Assembly: GCF_964204645.1 (NCBI RefSeq)
Contig: NC_134033.1
Span: forward strand, 8,094,231 to 8,158,230
DNA length: 64,000 nucleotides
Origin: Tubulanus polymorphus
Taxonomy: Eukaryota > Nemertea > Palaeonemertea > Tubulaniformes > Tubulanidae
Direction of reading: 5' to 3'
Position numbers and translations under genes: made by a program. The notes beneath the pieces are model-generated. The model made no database searches. It saw nothing but the letters and a program-made list of their open reading frames with translations, and was not told the origin of the DNA. Numbering within the stretch: position 1 is the first letter of the stretch; each line of letters begins with the position of its first letter. Positions 58,801 to 64,000 of this stretch are shown piece by piece.

Positions 58801-61800
58801 AGGATCACAGGGGGTGTATCCTTGTACATAGTTTGGGCTCATATCTGCAAGTATTAATTTCGCAAAATTCTGGGGGGGGCCCCTGAGCTGGACGGACTCA
58901 CTGTGGCCAACCGGTCTTCCCTGTGCTACAGTGCTCCATTCCGTGCTTGGGTAAGTGCTCTCTTTTTCCCTCTTACCTTGCGTTTGAGCGGTGGTTTTTC
59001 TATCTACCTTTCCCACCATCCTTGTGCTAGGCTAGTCTAGCAAAAACCATAGGAAAGGGTACAGTACTCGATGGAAATATTACAATTTTTGGAACTAAAA
59101 TTTGTATTTCCGAGTAGTACTTACCCTTTCCTATGGTGGGAATCCCGCCCACCTGCCCCGCATAGCTGTTTTTTTTGGTCTGCTATGACGAAAAAAGATG
59201 GCGGATTTCGCCGGTGGCTAAATGCAATACCGCAGGGCCGGGTCGTATAGAAAAACCATTGGCGATAAATCCAAATTTAGAAAATATTGGCAAAAACCAT
59301 AGGAAAGGGTAAGTACTACTCGGAAATACAAATTTTAGTTCCAAAAATTGTAATTTTGAATCCCTGCTGAGGGGGGATGTGTCTACTCGGACAAGGGTTC
59401 GTACTGTGACAGTCTCATGATGTTATCAGTTTTGAATCCCTGCTGAGGGAGGATGTGTCTACTAAGACAGGGGTTTGTACTGTGACAGTTTCACGATGTC
59501 ATTCGGTAGAAATTGCTTTCACTAATTTACTTATCTTCGAAGGTGGTTTAAATACTGATGATGAGGAGGAAATTAGAGGAAGGAAAAGAAAACGCAGCAG
59601 CAGCTCTTCGGAAAACATTGCCCAACGCCCAGCAACGATCGTCACAACAACGCCGAAATACGGTAATACAGCAGGCAGTACCGGTAACCACGGTGACGGA
59701 TCATCGCTGTCAAATTTAGCTCCGATGAAAATCACGTTCAGTAAAAGTCCGCAGCGCATTCAACAGAGTTCTTCGGCACCTTCACAGAAGGTATTTCATA
59801 TTTTAATGATCGATGTATGTATGAATTAGCGTATAAAGATTAAGAATAGATGCAGTGTGAAAACTACTGAAAATAATGCCTCATGACCATTGGTTATTTT
59901 GAAGATGATTATACAGGCTTTCTATCGCTGTATAGATTTGGTCAATCAAAGGTCAAAAGTTTGACCCCTTGAAACTATAGGTGGCACTCTAGTGCATTGG
60001 ACATTCTGCTGTCTATTGGTTTAAGCTTGTGAAAGACAAGGCAAATTTCATCGAATTGATTTATTGAATTTGAAGAGAAATATACATACTGAATCATCAG
60101 ATCATTTGAATTATATCAGCGAATCTGTGTCTGCACGGAATTCACCTGTCAACCTGATATGCTGCATGATTCGTCGATTAACTCTGTGAATCTTGACTGG
60201 TTGTTGTCCTACAGACAGTATTTAATCTACGATTTGCTTATCTTTTAGGTTATTCTAGTATCTAGCAGTCCATCAGGACCGACAACATCTCATCCAGTCA
60301 CTCCGTCTGCTCATAAACTAACTTCAGTTCCGATCATGAAATCTTCGTTAAACGCGACTTCGACGAGCTCAGTGACCAGCTATCCGAAACCTTCCGCTGT
60401 CATGCCGAATTCCAACAATGGCAACCTTGGAAACATTGTTACCGTGGCGACAAACTCTCAGCAGACGACTGCGCATCATAGTCAAGGTTAGTGAGTGTTC
60501 AATAAGTTCATTTCCAGATGAGATATGAGCTGGAACCTGAATCAAATTAGACACACAACTGTGTTGCTGGATCTAGAGTCAAAATAGACCCACACAACTG
60601 TGGAACTGGATTCAAAGTCAAATTACAGTGTTCAAAGCGGTCATTGAAAGTCATGGAATGGGAATGGGTTAATTCAAGGCCTCGAAAGTCATGGAATGGC
60701 TTCCAAAGTCCTTGAATCAATGTCATGGTCCTTGAATAACATCTGCCTTACACGCACAAAATCTATTGTATATAGACATTATGATTCTAGGACAATTGCC
60801 CCCTGGACAACTGCCCCACTCCCCCCCCCCGAACAATGGCCCCCGAATAAAATCCTTTTTGATTTGGATTAACACCACCCAAATTAGACGAGAAGATACA
60901 CAATAGCCGTGTATGAAGATGACGAGAGAAACGCCTGATGATGGCTAACAGTTGTTAGCCGAAACGTCGCTCCTCAAATACAATCATATAGAATTTTTCA
61001 ATTTTGGCTTTGTTATTGTGGGATTTCTCTCACCACCCAAATACTTTACTTAAAAATTCATTTGTATATTATTGAATATAGATTTATAAGATATAGAATT
61101 ACTGATGTTGTGTGCAGATCAAAAACTTTAAATCAGTCCTTGTGTAATTATGATTCACTTACCAAATTAAAGAAAATTTAGTAAGTCCACTTATTAGTGC
61201 ATTAGTTAACGTTGGCTAATTTATTGGAATTAGTTTTAGTGTTACTTTAGCCAATCTAAGACTTTAAAGCAGTCCTAAAGTAATTAGCTAGAATTAGTTC
61301 ATTTAGTCTAATTAATTAGACGTAAATATCTGTGTTACTTTAAGATTAAAAAGATTTAATTTTGGGGGCAATTGTCCCGGGGGGGGGGGGCAATTGTACT
61401 GATGCCCTACACATTATATGAGATCTGGTCATTATCATTTGGTCTAGTTTACAAGACTGGTACAAATGACAGTCAGTGGAGAATGGGGGTCATTTTAAGT
61501 GGTCATTTTAGTTCAGTCGAGGACATGTCCTGGGGCCTGATTGATGAACAGTTGGAATCGGGTCATGGATTTGGGGTCAGAAAGGTCCTTGAAAGTCGTG
61601 GCATGAGACTGGTCACTATGAACCCTGAAATTAAACCCATACAGCTGTGGAACTGGATCCAGAGTCAAATCACCCCAACTCAAATGTGAAACTGGGTTCA
61701 AAGTCTTAATCAAACCCATTCACTTGATGAACGGATTTAAAGTCTAAACCCACTAAAATGTGGAAATGGATCTATAATCTAATTAAACCCACTCAACTGT

Positions 61801-62297
61801 TGAACTGGATCCAGAGTCAAATCAAACCAACTCAAATGTGAAACTGGTTTCAAAGTCTTAATCAAACCCATACAACTGATGAACTGGATCTAAAGTAAAA
61901 ACCCACTAAAATCTAGAATCTAATTAAACCCACTCAACTGTGGAACTGGCCCTAGAATCTAATTAAACCCACTCAACTATGGAACTGGATCTAGATTCTA
62001 ATTAAACCCACACAACTGTGGTACTGGATCTTGTGTCATTAGATTTTCCCAACTTTTTCACTTTTACAGATTTTTTTATCTCAGGTAACAACTCATCGAT
62101 TGCGATGGGAACAACAAAAATACGGCCTCGACTGACGACGATTCAGCGCCCAAAACTAGCGTCTCCGAAGCCGGTGCATTTACAGCAGTCGTCGGCCGGT
62201 AACATGCAGCCAGTGTCCGGTATTCAGTTGAAACAGGTCACTAATAAACCGACAATACAAATCAAACAGGAAGGAGGCCGTCTTCATTTTAATAAAG
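46736..62297 (+). CDS. EMSY: EMSY transcriptional repressor, exons 1-7 (3' part off-window)
   Basis: Homologue of vertebrate EMSY, a nuclear chromatin-associated repressor that binds BRCA2 and SIN3-type complexes (family knowledge). Coding exons: 46736-46899, 47202-47276, 50788-50963, 52947-53069, 59543-59790, 60249-60486, 62085-62297. All phases join and every intron is GT-AG. Exons 1-3 give the ENT domain (LLDLTREESKRVLRRLELEA, SISTERHRAEVRRAVNDEK) and the block EGRRLIPLMPRLVPQTAFT. Exon 4 has ASPTSNVVVLPSG, exon 5 an acidic/basic RGRKRKRSSSSS stretch and MKITFSKSP, exon 7 KPTIQIKQEGG, all in the vertebrate order. Introns 2-7 carry many repeats, including two DIRS copies. Confidence 0.93.
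47202..47276 (+). CDS. EMSY: EMSY exon 2
   Basis: 75 bp finishing the ENT domain: ISTERHRAEVRRAVNDEKLT. Acceptor TTTTTGTTTCAG, donor GTATGT. Confidence 0.92.
47472..48350 (+). repeat. Interspersed repeat with AGCTCCGCTG ends, EMSY intron 2
   Basis: Starts AGCTCCGCTGTGACCGAAGG with TCAGCGGAGCTGATGGG, and ends CAGCGGAGCTATATAAGC. The interior holds four tandem modules of about 130-145 bp (GGTATGAATGATCTATGGGG, GAGTGCCTACAAAAGTA). A partial second start lies at about 47410. Non-coding. Confidence 0.7.
48393..49010 (+). repeat. Diverged relative of repeat family A, EMSY intron 2
   Basis: Shares AAGGGCCCATCAGCACGAAA, CTCAAGATGGC, TTTGTGATGGGCATTCT and GGTCACTAGGGGGCGTTGAA in order with 29745-30370. 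Framed by AGCGGAGCTATATTAGC at about 49005, so it may be one long composite with the preceding repeat. Confidence 0.6.
49195..49740. repeat. Inverted repeat with nested hairpin MITE, EMSY intron 2
   Basis: 49195-49325 (CTGTCACACCTGCTCTCCCT, TTTTGGTTCGTAATTTCG) pairs with about 49605-49735 in reverse. Between them, 49390-49430 and 49531-49572 (TAGCATACGCTCGCGTAATG and complement) form a second stem. Confidence 0.7.
50274..50612. mobile_element. MITE with GCTGAGCTCGGGTCGACTTA ends, EMSY intron 2
   Basis: The left end and the complementary right end (GTCGTAAGTCGACCTGAGCT) carry a further matching ATCTCGTCAT/ATGAGATGAT block. About 340 bp, non-coding. Confidence 0.7.
50788..50963 (+). CDS. EMSY: EMSY exon 3
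   Basis: NMCGPNVSSEW, then EGRRLIPLMPRLVPQTAFT, a segment nearly identical between invertebrate and vertebrate EMSY. Donor GTAAGT; the exon leaves phase 1. Confidence 0.93.
51760..52530. repeat. Tandem modules of about 130 bp, EMSY intron 3
   Basis: About five diverged units each with GGTCAAGGTC, AGGAGC or AGGAAGCC, CATTTCCGGGCTCT and GGATGGGTTATCCTA. Preceded by CCGTCCGTCTGTCCG. A non-coding interspersed repeat. Confidence 0.65.
52947..53069 (+). CDS. EMSY: EMSY exon 4
   Basis: 41 codons ending RPASPTSNVVVLPSGMSIHI. Acceptor TTTTCTCTCTTAG, donor GTAGGA. The following intron is 6.5 kb, almost all of it a DIRS element. Confidence 0.92.
53095..53238 (+). repeat. Minisatellite (about 80 bp unit), left part
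   Basis: Units read GAGGATGTGTCTACT, GGGTTTGTACT, CTCATGATGTTATCAGT, TTTGAATCCCTGCTGAGG. The array resumes at 59355-59510, so the DIRS element split it. Confidence 0.8.
53582..55831 (+). CDS. DIRS Gag-like protein
   Basis: About 749 residues from ATG 53582. N-terminal Cys/His cluster (CGHLF, CASC, CARSNPCNIC) may bind zinc; then a long Ser/Arg/Pro-rich region (RSRSRSRDRHRSRHDRR); then a more conserved globular part (LDTQLWGECRPGTFSFPPPE, AYYATPGAVDHSHN). DIRS Gag-like proteins are poorly conserved, so the call rests on position. ATG choice: a possible acceptor (TTTGTAACAG) lies 7 bp upstream and the second copy has the same ATG. It overlaps the RT frame by about 130 bp. Confidence 0.75.
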   Translation: MPPPPKGQHRGGEGCGHLFGAWDNHDSCASCRRKSGQICARSNPCNICVVWSEDLWLRADKALKLRDRRRVSRDSSVSADVPTDVSNPVSYRKAERSPVVQVRSASQLRSPGKNAGSPAPVSGHSPVSGRSPVRPVRPVQTTCSEPSARRGSRERPAPVRSVPVRSGSGIGPVRSGSATGPVQTSSGTKHPVRSSSDSDRRSGDRARSPTRFRRRERNKRARSPSRRSRFDRERDYDRYCRKFRRRSSHRSSTSVSDESDSSSRSRSRSRDRHRSRHDRRDTGKYLTQKDFHVFEEKILNLLSSSQQVAATSTTGKPIPDCPVRSSPAHSVFRNSDSEFLDAAVGSDFNEDPVPEAAIPSGVVPVASNCGLPQTMGASLARNVSPSRSVLSEPAGDMPFRAMISEFFVKHGATRAKPTAAPLVGESMEAYRPPDSDLNVLRESSAVSREWARLDTQLWGECRPGTFSFPPPERGMKSGKYFSSTDPPIGAFRSAYYATPGAVDHSHNCLDADYTLISPDTVTAQSGIRLPKSGLVAMTSILDNLTRVGSFQDMALKVLTGELRETHAAVHAGSDPESVALKLEGMDRIIQSLARSVSHVIPLSVRGQANLVLASRQSVMDSSAKTRLPDMVSNALLRAPLGTSSRLFSGWCAPVSAELRKIREVQAKSNPRTPWKKRSGPTPAAQGSARTQTGPSQTSALSQAASDAGWRTSAQLQQSCQASSGRNSSGSYRGKGKAPKRGSSFRKNSK
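55698..57869 (+). CDS. DIRS reverse transcriptase / RNase H
   Basis: 723 residues. RT motifs: GAIEPVCNETSPGWFSRIF, RTVIDLSSLNRHL, AASLDLKDAYFQVPIH, LPFGLSTAPWVFTKL, FVYLDDWLIVA (YLDD active site) and FTYLGMDFD. RNase H: VFTDASHQGWGAHL, NFLEMLAVW, LATDNSTVRAY, VAHLAGKRNVMADALSR. A C-terminal domain (LDLFATRFNRRCPLFVS, ILVAPCW-like NIVLVAPCW) follows, as in other DIRS elements. The first about 45 codons overlap Gag in another frame; the real start may be later (conserved sequence begins around CLQQAATHW). Confidence 0.93.
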   Translation: MPVGELARNFNNRVKPRPVVTVPVRIEARGRLQKGALPFGKTRNEFLGPVGGCLQQAATHWSDLFGDGWPSRVVSRGYRLRFLRRPRLMRSPPDMRPKPGQEALISPALKELAEKGAIEPVCNETSPGWFSRIFMVPKATGGQRTVIDLSSLNRHLDIPRFRMTKPKDVIQGLRPGQWAASLDLKDAYFQVPIHPKSRRFLRIKWKGRQFQFRSLPFGLSTAPWVFTKLVKSVQKVLQSRGVRLFVYLDDWLIVANSAQECREAMTSVLDLVHQLGFRVNREKSQLTPAQQFTYLGMDFDLRIGKVFPSMVRVAKLQEAVAGVSTTPRTARYWSRLLGSISSMGLVVPLGRLRSRRLQQYWKVFWSQSKGNWEALIPVPPTDLSPDLQWWAATTNLRLGVSLAPLEAPVRVFTDASHQGWGAHLENRVKAGKWSRYEATNHINFLEMLAVWKALKFFHRRVEGHHVWLATDNSTVRAYLQNQGGTHSETLTGLSAKILLWCQTKGVSLTVAHLAGKRNVMADALSRRGQAIATEWVLHQEVADRVRGIFGNPLLDLFATRFNRRCPLFVSPFPDAEAWGVDAFSLDWSGMHAYAFPPTPVLPRLLDQIERSVNCNIVLVAPCWPAQKWFLPLLNLLCDNPRILPNFPSLLSQGIFRHHPNSQWLNLLAWPLSSDPCQLQAFQNRLPPLSQDLSGHQQVPFTMPSGVILRIGVLQGKLIHAHPL
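57560..58780 (+). CDS. DIRS tyrosine recombinase
   Basis: 406 residues from ATG 57560, overlapping the RT end by 310 bp in another frame. N-terminal SAM-like DNA-binding domain (TIYDAKWSHFADWC, QLADFLLHLF, IKGYRSAISHTL), then the catalytic domain with Arg in CSARRSEIHAL, His-x-x-Arg in VSHQVRSMAT and Tyr in FTSFYLRDVSG. All catalytic residues are present. It would integrate the circular cDNA by recombination. The frame is open far upstream (to 55832), but that part overlaps RT and is not conserved recombinase. Confidence 0.93.
   Translation: MLAGSEMVPTTSQPTVRQPQDSSEFPIASVSGDLSASSKQPVVKSARLAIVQRSLSASGFSEQAASFIAGSKRPSTSTIYDAKWSHFADWCAAGEIDPCSPSVAQLADFLLHLFVAKGLQVITIKGYRSAISHTLRASGWPNVAGDHRISQLVAGFSISRPRVTRTVPPWDLSVILKKLMEAPFEPLSAASFANLSKKTVFLLFLACSARRSEIHALSVRPGHIVFGPANEFVSLRPALEFLAKNQRPGSVGRQWRIEALKHRVEPGIPDRTLCPVRALCFYLDRSASRRGSRERLFIPLLDHLKGDISRDTVARWVSSMIKDILLKENLSSEGVVSHQVRSMATSCAAFSGAPLEEVCRAAFWNSPSTFTSFYLRDVSGQLGSLASLGPVVMAQGVRSFRSDPLV
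59043..59137. repeat. DIRS internal complementary region
   Basis: 59043-59079 is the reverse complement of the left element end (53239-53275) and 59080-59137 of the right end (about 59297-59353), placed back to back with one extra base at the join. This is the hallmark that lets DIRS cDNA circularise. Confidence 0.9.
59355..59510 (+). repeat. Minisatellite, right part
   Basis: Two units continuing the array of 53095-53238 (TTTGAATCCCTGCTGAGG, GGATGTGTCTACT, TCATGATGTTATCAGT). Confidence 0.8.
59543..59790 (+). CDS. EMSY: EMSY exon 5
   Basis: TDDEEEIRGRKRKRSSSSS resembles the acidic then basic nuclear-localisation-like region of EMSY; LAPMKITFSKSP matches its next conserved motif. Acceptor TTATCTTCGAAG (weak pyrimidine tract), donor GTATTT. 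Confidence 0.88.
60249..60486 (+). CDS. EMSY: EMSY exon 6
   Basis: VILVSSSPSGPTTSHPVTPS and further Ser/Thr/Pro-rich low-complexity sequence typical of the EMSY middle region. Acceptor CTTATCTTTTAG, donor GTTAGT. Confidence 0.87.
60790..61381. mobile_element. MITE with GGACAATTGCCCCC ends, EMSY intron 6
   Basis: Left AGGACAATTGCCCCCTGG, right GGGGGCAATTGTCCCGGG, with C10 and G12 runs next to the ends. It contains a Penelope-type 3'-end segment at 60930-61030. Confidence 0.65.
60930..61030 (+). repeat. Penelope-type 3' end with hairpin (hammerhead-like)
   Basis: CCTGATGATGGCTAACAGTT, GTTAGCCGAAACGTCG, then a tail with GGCTTTGTTATTGTGGGATT. A 7-bp stem (GGCTAAC/GTTAGCC) sits between CTGATGA and GAAA, as in a hammerhead core, but with one extra T. 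The uninterrupted counterpart of 15239-16440. Confidence 0.55.
61600..62035 (+). repeat. Degenerate minisatellite, EMSY intron 6
   Basis: About ten diverged units of roughly 40 bp with AACTGTGGAACTGGATC, AGTCAAATCAAACCCA and ATTAAACCCACTCAACT. A few isolated units occur at 60525-60620, and exon 6 ends just before those. Confidence 0.7.
62085..62297 (+). CDS. EMSY: EMSY exon 7
   Basis: 71 codons, Ser/Gln-rich, ending with KPTIQIKQEGG (vertebrate KPTIQIKQES). Acceptor TTTTTTTATCTCAG, donor GTAAGA. The remaining exons lie past 64000; the next intron contains the second DIRS copy. Confidence 0.9.
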
Positions 62298-62699
62298 GTA
62301 AGAAATATTGCTTATCACTCATGTTTATTGTAGGGATCTATGAAAACCTAGGGGTCAGTGTTATTTATAGGTCCTGGTTGATATGAAATCCTGCACTGTA
62401 AGTTATAATAAGGTCTGTGTTTCCTTCAGTTACTTGACCTTTCGGCTATTATTCACCTTCAGGAATACTAGTGTGAGCCTTTGTACTGGTATTACAGTCC
62501 AGAATGTAGAAACTTGATTTAGTAATGATATGCGTTAAATCTAAATTCATGAGAGCGATCGCAGAACAACTTTTTCAGGAGAACCATTAGTTAACTCTTG
62601 AGTTGAAATGAGTTCATTTTAGATGAGTTAACTCAGAACAACTTTTTCAGAATAACCATCTGGATCTAGTTAAGTTGTGCGTTAGAGATAATGAGTTCT

Positions 62700-64000
62700 A
62701 TTTCCGTCGAGTACTGTACCCTTTCCTATGGTTTTTGCCAATATTTTCTAAATTTGGATTGATCGCCAATGGTTTTTTCTATACGACCCGGCCCTGCGGT
62801 ATTGCATTTAGCCACCGGCGAAATCCGCCATCTTTTTTCTTGGCGTTCTCGCAGTAGAACGCATTGGATTTTTTCGCCGTAAAAATCTGGGAATTAGGAT
62901 ATTAGGGAGTTTTCACTCTCATAACGGTGAGTCCGTTCGGTTTGGGGGTTATCCCTAGTTTCTATTTTTCCGTAAGAAATTTATTTACAAATATAATTTG
63001 ATTGAATTGAATTGTTTTGATTTGTAACAGGATAATTATGCCACCCCCTCCTAAGGGTCAGCATCGTGGCGGGGAGGGATGCGGGCATTTGTTTGGCGCC
63101 TGGGACAACCACGATACATGTGCGTCGTGCAGGCGCAAATCCGGTCAAATATGTGCAAGGAGCAATCCTTGCAAGATTTGCGACGTGTGGTCCGAGGACC
63201 TTTGGCTTCGGGCCGATAAGGCTCTTAAACTAAGAGATCGTCGTCGAGTTAGCAGGGATTCGTCGGTTTCGGCCGACGTGCCAACCGACGTTTCTAATCC
63301 TGTTTCTTATCGTAAAGCGGAGCGGTCGCCGGTCGTTCAGGTACGATCCGCTTCCCAATTCCATTCACCTGGGAGGAACGCTGGTTCACCGGCACCAGTC
63401 TCCGGTCATTCACCGGTCTCTGGTCCTTCACCGGTTCGGCCAGTTCAGACTACATGTTCGGAACCGAGCGTGCGCCGCGGTAGTCGCGAACGGCCCGCAC
63501 CGGTTCGGTCGGTACCGGTCCGGTCCGATTGGGCATCGGTCCAGTTCGGGCACCTGTCCGGTCCAGACGTCTTCTGGGGTCGTTTCTGTCGCGAGCAATT
63601 GTGGGTTGCCCCAGACGATGGGGGCTTCCCTGGCTCGCAATGTATCTCCGTCCCGTTCAGTTTTATCCGAACCAGCGGGGGACATGCCATTTAGAGTGAT
63701 GATAAGTGAGTTCTTTGTCAAGCACGGGGCAACTCGCGCTAAGCCCACAGCAGCTCCTCTGGTCGGTGAGTCAATGGAAGCTTATCGCCCTCCTGACTCC
63801 GATCTTAACGTTTTACGGGAATCGTCAGCGGTTTCGAGAGAATGGGCTCGATTGGATAAGCAATTATGGGGTGAATGTCGGCCTGGAACATTTTCATTTC
63901 CCCCCGCCAGAACGGGGTATGAAATCTGGGAAATATTTTAGTTCAACCGATCCACCTATAGGCGCATTTCGCTCGGCGTATTACGCAACTCCAGGTGCTG
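62700..64000 (+). mobile_element. Second DIRS copy, truncated by window edge
   Basis: Starts ATTTCCGTCGAGTACTGTAC preceded by T, as in copy 1, and follows it closely through the terminal repeat and Gag. Lies in the EMSY intron after exon 7, same orientation. Confidence 0.9.
63038..64000 (+). pseudogene. DIRS Gag-like frame with internal deletion
   Basis: Matches 53582-54134 of copy 1 with few substitutions, then jumps at CCAGACGTC/TTCTGGGG (about 63571) to the equivalent of 54659. The net loss against copy 1 is about 541 bp (not a multiple of three), removing the Ser/Arg-rich region and shifting the frame. Another indel near 63905 (CCCCCGCCAG) shifts it again. This copy cannot make full Gag. 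Confidence 0.85.

Larger units (their letters stand above)
53239..59353 (+). mobile_element. Full-length DIRS-type tyrosine-recombinase retrotransposon
   Basis: Structure: left terminal repeat (53239-53380, ATTTCCATCGAGTACTGTAC), Gag, RT/RNase H, tyrosine recombinase, an internal complementary region (59043-59137) and an inverted right terminal repeat (about 59195-59353, ending CCAAAAATTGTAA). Boundaries are fixed independently by the split minisatellite and by the internal complementary region. All three frames are intact over their conserved parts, so the copy could be active. Same orientation as EMSY. Confidence 0.92.

Overview
The window is animal nuclear DNA from a repeat-dense genome. 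Two host genes with clear vertebrate counterparts are present: an apparently intronless CEP19 (9472-9972, minus) and the first part of a multi-exon EMSY gene (46736 to beyond the right edge, plus). No prokaryotic operon, rRNA or CRISPR is seen. The mix of Polinton, BEL/Pao, DIRS, Penelope-like, APE-type LINE and KDZ/Zisupton-like genes, with many fold-back MITEs, fits a marine invertebrate. A lophotrochozoan such as a mollusc is my guess from repeat style, not from a diagnostic gene.

Layout. 1-3880: right end of a Polinton/Maverick-like element (decayed family B DNA polymerase, minus strand) ending in a 269-bp palindrome that cuts into a BEL/Pao element, whose integrase and candidate LTR follow (3881 to about 6320). 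8137-9307: an interspersed repeat. 9472-9972: CEP19. 10.6-13.1 kb: MITEs nested in one another, one flanked by a 9-bp target duplication. 13.1-16.9 kb: LINE and other fragments and GC-rich 73-bp tandem repeats. 17.2-22.1 kb: a near-complete LINE whose ORF1 and ORF2 lie in one frame separated by a single TAG. 23.1-24.0 kb: a CR1-like LINE fragment. 24.3-25.5 kb: a (GAC)86 microsatellite and two inverted-repeat structures, one sharing its ends with the Polinton palindrome.

25.46-30.76 kb: a multi-exon KDZ/Zisupton-like gene reconstructed by splice phase. It encodes a Cys cluster, a SWIM zinc finger, a transposase N-terminal region, SAP, a Ulp1/C48 SUMO-protease domain and a PHD finger; it appears to skip the second half of the transposase core and carries two frameshifts and one stop. 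31.7-34.0 kb: a Penelope-like GIY-YIG fragment and nested MITEs. 34.26-43.40 kb: a 9-kb fold-back structure whose inverted ends are 64-bp tandem arrays (about 47 and 18 copies) around a centre full of MITEs. 43.9-45.8 kb: (T)TAGGG-rich motifs, two tRNA-Thr-like SINEs and inverted repeats.

46.7-64.0 kb: EMSY exons 1-7, giving an ENT domain and conserved downstream motifs, with phases that all join. Its introns carry a full-length DIRS retrotransposon (53239-59353, complete with internal complementary region) and a second copy with an internal deletion (62700 to the edge), plus minisatellites and MITEs. Host genes therefore fill little of the window; most of it is layered mobile DNA, and several elements can be dated relative to each other because one interrupts another.
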